A DNA stretch of 64,000 nucleotides from contig CM041782.1 in the NCBI GenBank assembly GCA_023374045.1, positions 187,692,925 through 187,756,924 of the forward strand. Reading direction: 5' to 3'. This DNA comes from Limonium bicolor (Eukaryota > Streptophyta > Magnoliopsida > Caryophyllales > Plumbaginaceae). A program made the position numbers and the translations under genes. Shown one piece after another: positions 1 through 11,480 of the stretch (its first letter is position 1; each line of letters begins with the position of its first letter). A model generated the notes under the pieces. It made no database searches and was not told where the DNA came from. It saw nothing but the letters and a program-made list of their open reading frames with translations.

Positions 1-1
1 C

Positions 2-181
2 TCACGTGCTGTGCACATCCTTGATCATCCAATGCGGCCTGACTTGCTGACATCAATTGCGGACACAAGAAAGAGAAGGCAGATAATCTCTAAGAAGAAA
101 ATTTCAAGTAAATTATTAGGTCCCAAATTTATAGAATTGTTGATGTGGTTATGCACTAATAATGCTTCTTTTATTATATGA
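2..181 (+). pseudogene. possible coding tail at the left edge
   Basis: A frame open from base 2 runs about 59 codons to a TGA at 179-181. Its first 35 residues are basic and of ordinary composition (HPMRPDLLTSIADTRKRRQ), and then it drifts into AT-rich sequence. The subterminal repeats of a CACTA transposon follow at 960-1301, so this could be the last exon of that element's protein, but I recognise no domain. It could also be chance. Confidence 0.2.
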
Positions 182-660
182 GTTTTATCCACAAACACTT
201 CATAACTAATTCTTAGTAGTAAGAAAATATAAGTTGTTTTTTTTGTAACTATTTACAATATAAGTACAACAAAATTAATAATATGCAACAATTATAACAC
301 CCGCAAGAATAATAGCAACAAACAGCAACACTTACAACAATATTAATACACCACCAACATAATATACGGATGTAATACTTCATCACAAAAGAGCCATCGT
401 AACACCAACAACAACACTAACAACAACAAAAACAAAGACAATAAACAATAAAAGTAACAACAACACAACAACAACATCAACAAAAATAAGAAAAAACAAC
501 ACAAACCACAATAACATGATCAATAACCGATACATAATCATCAAGACAATATAAGAATAATTTGACTCTTTGATTCATGTGAACCAAGCGGCCAGGTATC
601 ACATACTTTGAACTAATCACTCCTCAAAAGCACGAAATCAGCCACTAATCAAAAATAGCT
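182..660. repeat. CAA/AAC-rich low-complexity stretch
   Basis: From about 280 to 520 the sequence is mostly irregular runs of AACA, ACAAC and CAACAA with no fixed period. The rest is plain AT-rich DNA. No gene is visible. Confidence 0.55.
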
Positions 661-3600
661 AGCTAGGGTTTAATTACCGAAGTGGGATTCGGAGGTTGAC
701 AGCGGCTACGGTGGAGGGGTGGAGGCGCGACATCGAGGCGAGAGGAGTGGGGCGGTGGAGGGGCGCAACTGGTTTGTTCCTGACTGTGGCGACGCGCGAC
801 CGGAGCGGTGGAGCAAAAATGAGCTCCACTGTGGAGTAGACGGTAGAGGGGTGGAGGCTCGACGGTGATAGAGAAAGAGGTGACGGGAGTCAACGGGAAT
901 CACCAGAGAGGAAAAACAGAGAACACGGGAGGAAGAAGAAGAAAGGGCGACAGGGGTTTTAATTAAATGACTTTTAAACGACGGTTTATAGACAACCCGT
1001 CATTTAAAACCTTTGTGACACAAGGAATAAACCACGGTTTTAGGTTAACCGTCGTTTATTGTTCGACACCTTAGAAGATAAATGACGGTTCTCTATTGAA
1101 CCGTGCTTTATATAGACTATATACGATGATTATAACTAGAACCGTCATTTATCTTCTATGGCGTCGAACTATAAACAACGGTTTCTGTTAAAACCGTCGT
1201 TTATATAGTGAGCCGTGCAAGATAAATGACGGTTCTCTAAATAACCGTGGTTTATAAACTTTAAACGATGGTTTCATTTTAACCGTGGTTTAAAGTCCGT
1301 CTGTAACACCCCGTCCTAAGCCAATCGTGGTTACCGTAAACTTAACAACTTAATCATAAACATCGCAGCGGAGAAATCTAACACCGGGACCTTGCCACGG
1401 TCTGATCAAAAGAATATACCGAACATGAAGTATTTACAACGCTTATCCAAAAGATTGTACAACCATCCAAAATATTCACCAACCGAGTTCATAGTATCTC
1501 CGTTAACAACATAACTACTATCAGTTTAATATCAACAGACAGGAGCACAAGCGCAACCCACATTCAAAATAAAAGTCCCACCTAAGTCTACCCGCTCCTG
1601 CTCTCATGGTGTGACTTCATGGGCCGCTTACCTGCAAAAGTAAAAATAGCCCCCAAAGGGGGTGAGGAAGAATGCTGGTACGACCCTCTCGTGGCCCCCA
1701 AGCTAACGGGGCTACGACGACTAATTGTCGATAGCATGGAAGTTGATTAGAATCACAATCATAATATGAAGTGTAATAAAAACAACAATCCACAAATGAA
1801 CATACATAGTTCACACACAAACGAACGACTTAAAGCGTTCTCTTAATAAGTGAGTTAGTAAGCAAACTCCTTAAGTTCCGAATCCACTCATCCTTAGTCC
1901 ATCTTAACTTACCTCAGTCTTAACCTTATCTTAATCTTAGAATACAAACCGTTCTTTAAATAGAAGTGGTCGTATCTTATCTCAAGGTTTATTTTGTCGG
2001 GTCAAAAGCAACCCTAGCCAATGAGCTATTAACTCCATTGGTTGAATAAACAACTTATCTTATAATTTAGGATTTAGGTGATCCTACCGCACCATCTTAA
2101 TGCCTCCTACTTTGGACTGGAAATCCAATGTAGCTGAGCCAACATTCTACCCTAGGCAACAAGTCCGAAGACAAGTCCTTAAGCGGAAGTCGGATCTGAT
2201 TCAGATACCGACCCCCTTTCCTTAGCATGCATGACCGGAGTCAGTCCCAGGTTCCTCACTCCCCCCTTAAGTTCCAGTTAGTGAACTTAGATTCTTGTGA
2301 GCATTATTCTTCCTTTATTTACTAGAACTTGCACGAAGCTTAATCACACTCCCACTATAACCCTAGAACATCAAACTCACTCATTTAAACTCTAATTCCT
2401 TCAAGACAACTCCTAAGTCCTTTAAACACTCAAGAACACCCTAGTTCACTTTCTTTCACCAATTTAAGCCCTAAGAATTCCTAGTACCTTCTAGGTCATC
2501 AAACTTCATTTACACACTTTAAACTCCTTGTTTTCTCACTAAATTTTGACATGGCTTCCCTAGTATATTTCTACACCCAAACACTTGGTTTTTACCATTC
2601 AACAATCTTTAACACCCAAAATTCTTTCCACACATTCTTAGCACTCCATTTACACCAAAACTACACTACATCACAATATAGTGCATAAACTTAAAATGCT
2701 TGGAACTTAGGCCCTTAAATGACATAAAGCTTAACCACTGAATTTCCACATATATTAGCCTTTGACCTGCAAAACACACAACAAGGCTCCCATTGAAATA
2801 TAAATGCTCTTGTAATTCACCTTTTAATTGCCTAACTATCTTATTTCCCATTTGCTCTTTAATCACAAGTTCTCAAATATAATCATTGTTTCTCCTAGGT
2901 TTTATAGCCCTTTCCTAATGTAAAATCTAAGCTATCATATATCTAAATCCCATTCCCTTAAACAATAAAACTCCTTAAGGTAAGCAATTTACCTTGTTCT
3001 TTTACAAGCTCCACAAACTTTCCTTCTTAGATTTTCCTTGAGCAATCTCGGTCACCAATCTATTCCTCCTTGCCAATGTTCTAATCAATATCCAATGACC
3101 CTAATGAGTGCTAGACAATACACTAACCTTAAGGAGCAAACCCTAGGTTAAAAAATGTGTTTTAAGGTATTAAAATGAGTATTTTACCTTGAAGTCTTAA
3201 GGTAGGCTTGGATATGAATCAAAGAGGACCTCCTCTAGCCCTTGGAGAATAGAAAACAAGCTAGAACAAGGCATAAAAATGAAGCCCCATGAGTAGAAAT
3301 TTTCGGACATGTGAAGGAATGGTGGAAACTTGATTTTTCTTACATATTCTTTACCTTAAGAGAATGGAGAAGCTAATGCACCCTCCAAGCTTATTTTTCC
3401 CCCTTCAATGGCTTTTTCCCTTGGCACCAAAATGAAGCTTTTGAAGTTTTGGAAAGATAGAAAGAAGGAGCTTGAGCTAGCTAAGAAGAATATGTATTTT
3501 GTTTTGGTTTTGGAGCTAAGATGAGTAAGTTATGGTCAAAGGAAGATGGAGCTAGCATGGGGTTGTCTTCTACGTGAATGGAGAAGAAAGAGAGCAGGAG

Positions 3601-4320
3601 AAATCGATGAGCAAGAAGAAGAATGAAGAAAGGAGGAGAGAGGGAAGCTAAAAGAGATATTTTGTTTCATTAAAAAGCAAATAGTAACCTTGTATTTTCC
3701 CTCTTCTTTTCTAATGTGACTATCTCAAGTGGTGACTCATCCCCTTAGTAAAACGCCCCCCTTATAATTAGGCTAGTCATGGTCTTGTTTGACCAATTAA
3801 TTAAACTTAATTGACTAAAGGCTAAACTAGGCACTATTTGGTTACTATTCACAATTAGTGCACATATTTGTGAAATTTTTGATTTCCCATTGATTTAGAC
3901 ATCCTAATGTGATACTAATTAGTACAGAAGTTAATTAAAAAGTAATCATGGGCATTTAGCCACATAAAACCCCTTTCTAAGACAATTTTTCAAAAATGTG
4001 CTTTAAGAGTCCTTAAAGCACATTTTGTGTTTTAACTTGTTTTTGAGCTTGATTTTCTTTGGTAATTGATTTAACATGACCATTAGGATATTCATAAGGT
4101 ATAAGAATGATATTTGGGTGCTAACCCAAGTTACTCCAAGCTTAGAGCACATTTTTACCTAAATTGCTCTTTTGGTGTTTCCTTGTGTTTTCTTTGGTTA
4201 AAATTGTTTCTTAATATTTCTAAGGCATTATTTAGCCCTCTTATATCTTATTTATTATATAAAATCCATATCTAGGTTTGGGGTATTTCACTGTCATTTA
4301 AAATCTTTTTTCTACTAGTG
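660..4320. mobile_element. right-hand end of a CACTA (EnSpm-type) transposon, split by a solo LTR
   Basis: Bases 960-1301 hold repeated sense and antisense copies of a motif like AACCGTCGTTTATA, the clustered subterminal repeats typical of CACTA transposons. After the inserted LTR (1302-4290) the same motif resumes at 4291 and the element ends at 4320 in TCTACTAGTG, the reverse complement of a CACTAGTAGA terminus. The GC-rich block at 690-960 (GGTGGAGGGG-like) belongs to the internal part; its reading frames are proline-rich and unconvincing. The left terminus is not in the window. The element has landed inside the LTR family that continues at 4321. Confidence 0.75.
1302..4290 (-). mobile_element. 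solo LTR of a Ty3/gypsy family (2989 bp)
   Basis: It begins TGTAACACCCCGTCC and ends GGGGTATTTCA, the same ends as the LTR with an attached minus-strand gypsy element at 36542-40886. The flanks are CCGTC (1297-1301) and CTGTC (4291-4295), a target duplication with one mismatch. No PBS, gag or pol adjoins either side, so this is a solo LTR. It aligns over most of its length with 59623-63863 but lacks about 1.2 kb found there (junction near 2295). Read from the minus strand it would be TGAAATACCCC...TGTTACA. Confidence 0.85.
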
Positions 4321-5636
4321 GTTCTCTGTTTTCCTAGTTTTTTACTATGTCCTAACTTCCATCCGAGCTTCGATGTTCGGACGGGGTGTGAGAACGGATC
4401 TGGCTTACAAGCTTTGACTAGTGTCCGAACAGAAGTTTAGACACCCTCCGCTGGCTTTCTCTGATTTTGGTTCGACATGCGTCTGAACATTGACGTCAGA
4501 CACATTTTCGGACACCTCAAGCTTCGACTAGTGTCCGAACGTTGATGTCTAGACACAAGTTCGGACTGCACCACGTATCTGATTTCCAAAAAGTGTCTGA
4601 ACATGAGTCCGAGCTTTGATGTTCGGACACTCCTCTCTTTCTCCCACTAATTTTAGTTTGACTTGTGTCCGAACTTCAACGTTCGGACATATGTTCAGAC
4701 ATTCGACTAGTTTTGGTTTTTGAATCTCGACTTGTGTCTGAACTTCGAAGTTCAGACACATGTTCGGACATGGCATTGTTTTTTCCTAAACATGCTCGTT
4801 TGAGCTCCGTTTTGATTTCCGTTTATGGGGTTGGATTCCTCTTCTGATAACCAAGCTTTCTATATGCTTTGTGGTGCAATCGGTGCACATACGCTTGTTG
4901 TATTTAAGCTTCTATTTTGGGACCTAGTTATCTCTGTATCTGAACCGTGGATGGCTGGTTTAGCTATCTCGTAGCACGCTGCATAGGACGTCCTTCTATA
5001 TTCACGGGTGTCTCCCCGTTTTGTTCACAGGTGTTCCACCTGTTCTGCTCACGAGTGATGTTTCCTCGTTCTGTTCACGGATTACATCCGTTCTGTCTGC
5101 ATGTTGTGATTAACTAGTGTCCCCCTCTGTTTCTGATTCTGATTGTTTTGGAATTCTGTTAGTCCTATTATGTTGGACTTCTGCTTCTGGTTTTTTATAT
5201 GGATAGTGTCTTTCCTTCTGTTTACCCTCTGGTTTTATAATATGTTCTGCAAATATTTTGAGCATGCTGGTTGATGAAGTTAGTCACCTACTGAGCATGG
5301 TTGTGTGCTCACCCCCTACTTTCACTTACATTGCAAATTGATTAGCGAGGATCGTTTTGCTTCTAGAGCTTAGCTAGCTAGCTTGTTTTGATTATTCAGA
5401 CTATTTCGATTATGATTTTGTAGCCTTCGGGCCATGAGTTTGTGCTTCCGCTTTCTGAGATACTTTGGAGATTTGTGTTGACATTTAAATGATCTTGACA
5501 TTTGATTATACTTTATATACCAGCATTTAGTTTCAGCCTTTATTGCGAATGTTAGTTTAGAGCCTTGGCGTTATTAGGTAGTAATATGCGGCGTGTAACG
5601 TTCCTAGCTCCTAGGCCAGTGGTGAGGTCGTTACAA
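4321..5636. mobile_element. partial LTR (copy A of a palindrome-rich LTR family)
   Basis: It matches 59032-59622 and then 63864-64000 closely, without the interrupting LTR found there. The right end GGTCGTTACA is a typical gypsy LTR terminus. The left part is missing because the CACTA element ending at 4320 has inserted. It contains a cluster of TCCGAAC...GTTCGGA palindromes in its first 450 bp. No internal retroelement coding region adjoins it. Confidence 0.7.
4360..4775. repeat. cluster of TCCGAAC/GTTCGGA palindromes
   Basis: About five near-palindromic units of the form GTCCGAAC-TTCGA-GTTCGGAC recur every 60-80 bp. Both strands show frames of repeating 'CPNVEVRTQ'-type peptide, which is a by-product of the repeat and not a gene. 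Confidence 0.75.
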
Positions 5637-5984
5637 CATGTGAAATGATTTACCACTCACTTTACAATGTTGTTACTGACTCGACAGTTCCCTAAACCCT
5701 GAACAAGTACATATTGAACAGGTGCAAGGTATATAATTTAGGTATTTGTGGTGTATGGCTATGTTCATCATGGTATTTACATATTGGTATATATAGAATA
5801 AGTGATTGGTGTTTCATCAAGAGAGTTGTGGTATTTTATTGTATATATATCGGTGTACTATATTTTGTTTGCTAGAAAACAAAATCCATGTCTTTATGAT
5901 CAAAGTTGCTACAATCACCTTATTTGGTTAATAATAATGTATTTATTAAATGTATTTAAGGTGTTTATCGTGGTTTATAGGGTG

Positions 5985-6830
5985 TGGTGCAGAGTAATAT
6001 TTTTGGAATTGTTATGCACTTTATAATGTCGCACTAACTCGGGACTTTTTAAGGTTTGAAGTTCTAAATTCAACCCTTAAAATAAAATTTCGGTGTTTTA
6101 ACTTTCCTAAGGTGGTTTAGGGGTTTACAGGGTGTGGTGTAGGGTAATCTTTTTCGAATTGTTTTACACGTTATAATGTCGCACTAACTCGGTAGTTTTT
6201 TAGGGTTTGGGACCCTAAACCCTGAACTGCAAAACCAAATATATAAACCTTCGGTGTTTTAATTTTCCTAGGGTGGTTTAGGTGGGTGTGGAGTAGGGTA
6301 TTCTTTTTGGAGTTGTTCTGCACTTTTTAATTTTGTCACTGACTCGGCAAATTTTTAGGGTTTTTGGTTTGTGGTTTAGGGTCGATAAACCTTAAACCCT
6401 GAACTTCAAACCCTAAAATCAACCTTCGACATTTTAACTTGACTAGGGTGGTTTAGGGGGGATGTGGTGTAGGGGGGATGTGGTGTAGGGTAATCTTTTT
6501 GGAATTGTTCTGCAGTTTATAATGTTGCCACTGAATCGACAGATTTTTAGGGTTTGTGGTTTTGGGGTTTGGGTCGATAGACCCTAGACCGTGAACTTCA
6601 AACCCTAAATCAACCTTCGACATTTTAAATTACCTAGAGTGGTTTGGGGGGTGTGGTATATGGTAATCTTGTTGAAGTTGCACTACACTTATAATGTCAC
6701 AACTGAATCGGCGATATTCACAGTTTTTTATTGGGGTTTAGGGTCAATAGACCCTTAATGTGAACTTAAAACCATAAAATAAACCTTCATATGTAGGATA
6801 TGTGGTGTAGGTAAACTTTTTTTATTTGTT
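5985..6830. repeat. satellite-like array with telomere-like motifs
   Basis: About six units of variable length (145-190 bp) begin at GTGTGGTGTAGGGTAATC (near 5985, 6129, 6287, 6478, 6650, 6796). Each carries 'TTATAATGTCGCACTAACTCGG', then several TTTAGGG or CCCTAAA motifs, then 'TTTTAACTTTCCTAGGGTGGTTTAGG'. The telomere-like motifs are scattered and are not a pure telomeric array. The reverse-oriented counterpart lies at 44990-45545. Confidence 0.75.
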
Positions 6831-7416
6831 ATTCACTTCATACGTAAATACCAATGTTTTTACAAATAGAATTGTTACCAATATATTGTCTGGTTTATAC
6901 CTAGATACATAATGAACAGGTGCAAGGTGTATAATTTATGTATTTGTGGTGCATGGTGATGTTCATGATGGTATATACATTTTAGTACATATAGAATAAG
7001 CTATTGGTTTTTCATTAAGGTAGTTGTGGTATTATTGTATATATGTCGGTGTCCTATATCTTTTTTGCTAGAAAACAAAAGCCATGTTTTTACGATCAAA
7101 GTTGCTACCATCACGTTGTTTGGCTTATAAAAAGTTACTTATTGAACACATTAAGGTGTTTAATTATTGAATTTGTTTTGTATGGCTGTGTTCATGATTG
7201 AATTTTAACGTAGGTACATATAAAGAAGTGCCTGGTTTTTCATAAGTGAATCCGTGGTAATTTGTTATATTGTCGTTGGTGCATTATAACTCCCTTGATA
7301 TAAAAAACAATGTCTCTACAAATTAAATTATTACCAACACCTTGGTTGGATTACACACATGTACTTATATAACAGGTGCAAGGTGTTTAATTAAGTAATT
7401 TGAGGTGAATGGCTAT

Positions 7417-8125
7417 TAATAGGATCGGGGTGCTGACCGAGTAGGTCTGAGGTGTTAGTCTGAGACCAACTATGCTTGGAGACAAGTATTTGCCAAGAGA
7501 AGTAACACGGAAGCTTTTGTATGACACTTCACAAGACATGATTTTGCTTGTCTTGAAATTCAATGTGAATTACAACCTAGCTTCCTATTTGGGATTCGAT
7601 AGAGGTATTCTGTCTCATCCAACACTCGCTCTACTCAAGAAGTAGATCAATACGGAATAAGGAGTAAAGGAAGTGTTTTGTGTGCTCTATAGGTAATAAA
7701 TACCTAAGCTGAAGTGACTAAGTCACACTAAGATCTCTCAAAAATATTGTCTCTCAAACAATTTTTTCACTCTTTAAAAGCTAAAACTCTGATGCACACA
7801 TCTCTCTTGTGTTCTTATATACAGGTAAGAGAAATGCTGAGTTATCGGATGCTAATCGCGGAGTGATGCTTAGATTACTTGCGCACAGTTTCGGAGTGGT
7901 CTTGCTTCTCCATGATCTCTATAGAGTAAGTGTTCCACGTTTCCTTAATTCTCAGAGTCGGCCGGTTCTGAATGTGTGCGTGCGCGTCAAGTATCGATCG
8001 GGAGTTATATATGGAAGTGGAAATCTCTATGCAGTGCTACTCGGACTGGAAGATCTTGAGGGCTAGTAGCTCTACAGTGCAACTTTCACTGAGGAGGCAA
8101 TCATCTGCAAAACAAGGTCTCAACA
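7417..8125 (-). mobile_element. solo Sirevirus (Copia) LTR, 709 bp
   Basis: It matches the LTRs at 20498, 24118, 27809 and 33292, including the block GCTGACCGAGTAGGTCTGAG and the end TCTCAACA. The flanks are perfect 5-bp duplications GCTAT (7412-7416 and 8126-8130). The left terminus reads TAATAGGATC where the other LTRs read TGATGGGATC, consistent with G-to-A decay. No PBS or gag adjoins it. Confidence 0.88.
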
Positions 8126-8439
8126 GCTATGATGATGACATTTGGCCCGTATTGAACATGTTATAGGTATTACATCAAAGAACTAGTGGTATTTTGTTAA
8201 ATGGATGTCTTTAATGTATGAATTGTTACAAACTCCTTGTTTTGATTATTAACAGGTGCTTATAGAATAGGTGCAAGGTGTTTTATTCATATTTATGGTA
8301 TACCTCTATATCCTTGACGGTATTTAAATATTGGTATAATTTGAACAGGGGTTAGGAGTGACATCAGAAGATTAATGGTATTTTGTTATATTGATGTCGC
8401 TAAATTATAACTACCAAGCTACTGAATACCAACAAAAAC

Positions 8440-8880
8440 AAAGTTCCTCTTCAGCAGCCCATGACCGCAAAAATCCACACAAAAAGCTTTCCTGAAGAAT
8501 TTTAAGACAGTTTGTGACAAATATGAAAAAATGAAGCATGCTCCAAATTTTCAGAATTTACATCTAGATCTATAAACATCAGACCATTAGTGTTCAAAAA
8601 ATTTGGAAAACCCATGATGATAACAACAAATTAAATTAATCAAACCATAATTAACTACAAGTTGAGCAAAACAAGTCACGACCAGAACTTAATGTCATAC
8701 ACACTCCATAACAAAATAAAACAGTATGTATGTTCACTATATCGAATGCTTCAATGCCTTAATACTCACTGGTATGTTGATGTAGTTCATAATTCCAAGG
8801 CACCCGAAGCGTGACCATGGGGCTCCTCTATTACACCAATAAATGACACCATTGATCAGAAGTGATACCAACCAAAAGCA
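8440..8880. other. unassigned AT-rich sequence
   Basis: No open frame of note, no RNA gene and no clear repeat unit was seen. It separates the two tandem repeat fields. Confidence 0.4.
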
Positions 8881-9780
8881 TTAGATGATACGCATTGATC
8901 AGAAGTAAGTACCAGCCACATAAAGAATGAAGTAACAATTGTACTCAATAGTTAGTACCATAACTAATGCCCAAAAAAAGTATGTAATACAACACAATTA
9001 AATCACACTATTTTCAACCAAAAACAATTTCAATCCATAGTAGCACATGGATGCTACCACTCATTGACAAAAACTGATACCAACCGTATACGTCTGTAGT
9101 ACCGGCCATAATTATGCAATAATACCAGACCTTCATTGTTATTAATACTAATCGTACCAGATTAATCGTGCCATGTATGTGTAGTACAAAAAACACCACC
9201 CACAAACAGTAATCTACACCAACCATATGGAAAAAGATGTTCAAACAATATGCCAAACGACTATAATACTGTAATACAAAAATTATTAATCACATCATTT
9301 TCAACCAAAAAAAATTTCAATCCATAGTAGCACAGGGATGCTACCAGCCATAAACAGTAATTGATACCAACTATAAACGTTTGTAGTACCAGCCATATTT
9401 ATGTAGTTATACTAGACATATATTGTTATTAATACCTAGCGTATAAGATTATAGTACCATCTATACGTAGTGAGAAATACCACCCATGCCATTTTCCACC
9501 TACGAAATCATTTTAATTCATCAAAACAAATTATTTTGGTTAACTAAGTTTAACATAATGCAACATCATGTAATCAAATGATGCTCAAGAAAATAACATA
9601 ATAAAGTGTAACAACACATGGTAAGTAATACTAGCCAAAAGCATCATATAATACTAGCACTGATCAGAAGGTAATACCACCCAAATATAGTATGAAATAA
9701 CAATTGTATTCACAATTTTCAACCAAACCATTGTTCACAAAGTACCATAACCACTATTAAACCTAATTACTCAAATTATG
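8880..9780. repeat. tandem repeats rich in TACCA/ATACC
   Basis: Units share 'TTTTCAACCAAAAACAATTTCAATCCATAGTAG', 'GGATGCTACCA' and 'GTAGTACCAGCCAT'. Two good copies (about 9010-9290 and 9300-9490) and partial ones (8880-9000, 9600-9760) are visible. The vocabulary resembles the reverse complement of the GGTAT-rich units at 5640-8420, so the two fields may be inverted relatives; that is inference. Confidence 0.55.
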
Positions 9781-10100
9781 AGAAGGTGTATAGCTGGTTA
9801 TAGCAAAGCAATAGAATGTATGTTCATTGTCGACAATTTATGTTGCACATTTAACCCTAATCACTCAAATTCAAACTCAATAGTATACAAATCAAAAACC
9901 ATAATTTTCATAATTGACAAAGAGAAAAAATTGAGTACATACTTGGTATCAAGCGAACGAAATTCACCTCGGTATTAGGCCCCGGTTTAGTGAAGGAATG
10001 ATTCCAGCACCGTCTTCGACGTCGGTTCAGGGAAGTAGTGATTCCAACCGGTTATTTCTGTAAAATCGTGTAAACAATAGAAGAATGTATGGAGGTTCTC
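9780..10100. other. unassigned sequence with a short duplicated phrase
   Basis: At 9980-10060 the phrase 'GGTT(T/C)AG.GAA.TAGTGATTCCA.C' occurs twice. No gene was recognised. Confidence 0.35.
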
Positions 10101-10670
10101 ACAACAACAATATGTGTCAATGGAGGAAAGTTTGATAAGATAAACCGAGGCAACCAATAACTTTCCTCTAAAATTAAAGCAGAGGAGGCGAGATCAACAG
10201 TTGCCTCTGTTGGTGAGATCTATGGAGGCGACTAACTAAGGTTGCCTCCCTTCTACATTCTCCAGATCGTCAACAGAGGAAACCTAACTAGGTCGCCTCA
10301 TTTGCTATGTCTATTTTTAAAGGCAACCTTTTGGTCACCTCGGTAGATGAATTTACGGAGGCGAGAAGCGTCTATCGCCTCCCTTGTGCTTTCTCTAGAA
10401 TCATCAACAGAGGCAACCTAATCAGACCGCCTCGGTTGTTATATACATATTTGGAGGCAACCACTTGATGAACTTACGCAGGCAAGGAACGACGGTCGCT
10501 TCGGTTGTGCATTCTCTAGAATCATGTATAGAGGCACATACGTAGGTCGCCTCCTTTACATGTTTTAGTCACCTCAGTTGATCATTTTACAGAGGCAAGC
10601 TCGTTAGTCGCCTCAGTTGTCCTCTCATGAATTATCTATGGAGGCAAGATATACGGTCGCCCCGGTTGTA
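10100..10670. repeat. CACTA-type subterminal repeat block (GAGGCGACC family)
   Basis: Repeated, alternately oriented copies of GGAGGCGACC / GGTCGCCTC and GGTTGCCTC are spaced 20-60 bp apart. The same motif family fills 41290-41947, which ends in a CACTA terminus, so this may be the other end of that element. No CACTA terminus is visible here, so the pairing is unproven. Confidence 0.55.
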
Positions 10671-10679
10671 TTATATTTA

Positions 10680-11480
10680 CAGTCGACACAGTTAGATCTG
10701 TTCTCTTTACTCATTGAAGAGGAGGAAAACAAGATCTACCTAGGAAGTCGAGGAAAGGCAACGAGCAATCGCAAGCAAAGGAAAGCAAGAAACAAAAGGA
10801 CGCTACCGATCGTAAGCGACCCGTCACTTAAGATAGAAGTAGCACTAAGAAGAACGACTGGTCGTATGTGACCGGTCGATTATTGGAAAGAGCACGTTAT
10901 AAATAGCAACCGGTCATCTACGACCAGTCAAGAGATTAAAGAAAGCACAATGCAAGTAGCGACCGGTCGTCTGTGACCGATCGATAGTTAAAGAAAGAGC
11001 GATATAGGTAGCGACCGGTCACTAAAAGAGTCGAAGTCAGCATATAAGCGACTGGTCGCCAAAAGCGCAAAGTAAAGAACGAATAACGACCGGTCATCTG
11101 CGACCGGCCAAATTATCAAGGAAAAAGCATAGGTGCAGTTTAGGTACTTAGAAGCAGTCCGGTAGTTGGAAATAGAGGTTGTAAATAGTATGCTTACATA
11201 GATCGTTGGAATGACAGCCTGGCAAAGAGAAATGACAGGCTAGAAGATCCAGGAATCTTAGGAAAATAACTATAAATAGGGGGTCACCCCCATAGAATAA
11301 AGTTACGCTTTCCGGATTCACAAAATCTACTCTCGAGTACTAGCGTTCTCTCAATTCTCTTCTTTCGGCTATGACTCTCTACGATAAGGTAATCCGACTC
11401 CGCGATCAGCCTTGACTTCAAGAATCAGTAATGTCAATCAGGAGCATGAGGGAAAGGATACAACCTTTTCACTCACGTAA
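10680..11480 (+). mobile_element. LTR-like or promoter-bearing fragment with GACCGGTC repeats
   Basis: Bases 10850-11110 carry five or six units of GCGACCGGTC-N-GACCGGTCG, a GC-rich palindromic minisatellite. A good TATA box (TATAAATAGG) lies at 11271-11280, followed by a C-rich leader and CTCTCAATTCTCTTCTTTC. This order resembles a U3-R-U5 of a gypsy LTR, but I found no clean TG...CA ends or PBS. Confidence 0.4.
11271..11280 (+). promoter_or_regulatory. TATA box
   Basis: TATAAATAGG is followed by a palindromic GGGGGTCACCCCC. It would drive a rightward transcript, but no gene downstream is recognisable. Confidence 0.4.

Larger units (their letters stand above)
5640..8420. repeat. mixed tandem repeat field, about 240-bp units
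   Basis: Units share the phrases 'ACAGGTGCAAGGT', 'TGGCTATGTTCAT' and 'GGTATTTTGTTATAT'. Starts are near 5690, 6890, 7140, 7365 and 8249, so there are about five units of roughly 240 bp. They are interrupted by the telomere-motif satellite (5985-6830) and by a solo LTR (7417-8125). No coding capacity is evident. Confidence 0.65.

Noticed and set aside
4549..4847. Frames on both strands encoding repeating RTQV/CPN peptides (also 58883-59460)
   Set aside because: They are by-products of the TCCGAAC/GTTCGGA palindromes, present on both strands and of low complexity.
5985..6830. Interstitial telomere
   Set aside because: TTTAGGG-like motifs are scattered within a longer satellite unit and not in head-to-tail runs.
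10021..10040. CACTA terminus at GGGAAGTAGTG
   Set aside because: It belongs to a locally duplicated phrase, and subterminal repeats do not lie on the correct side next to it.
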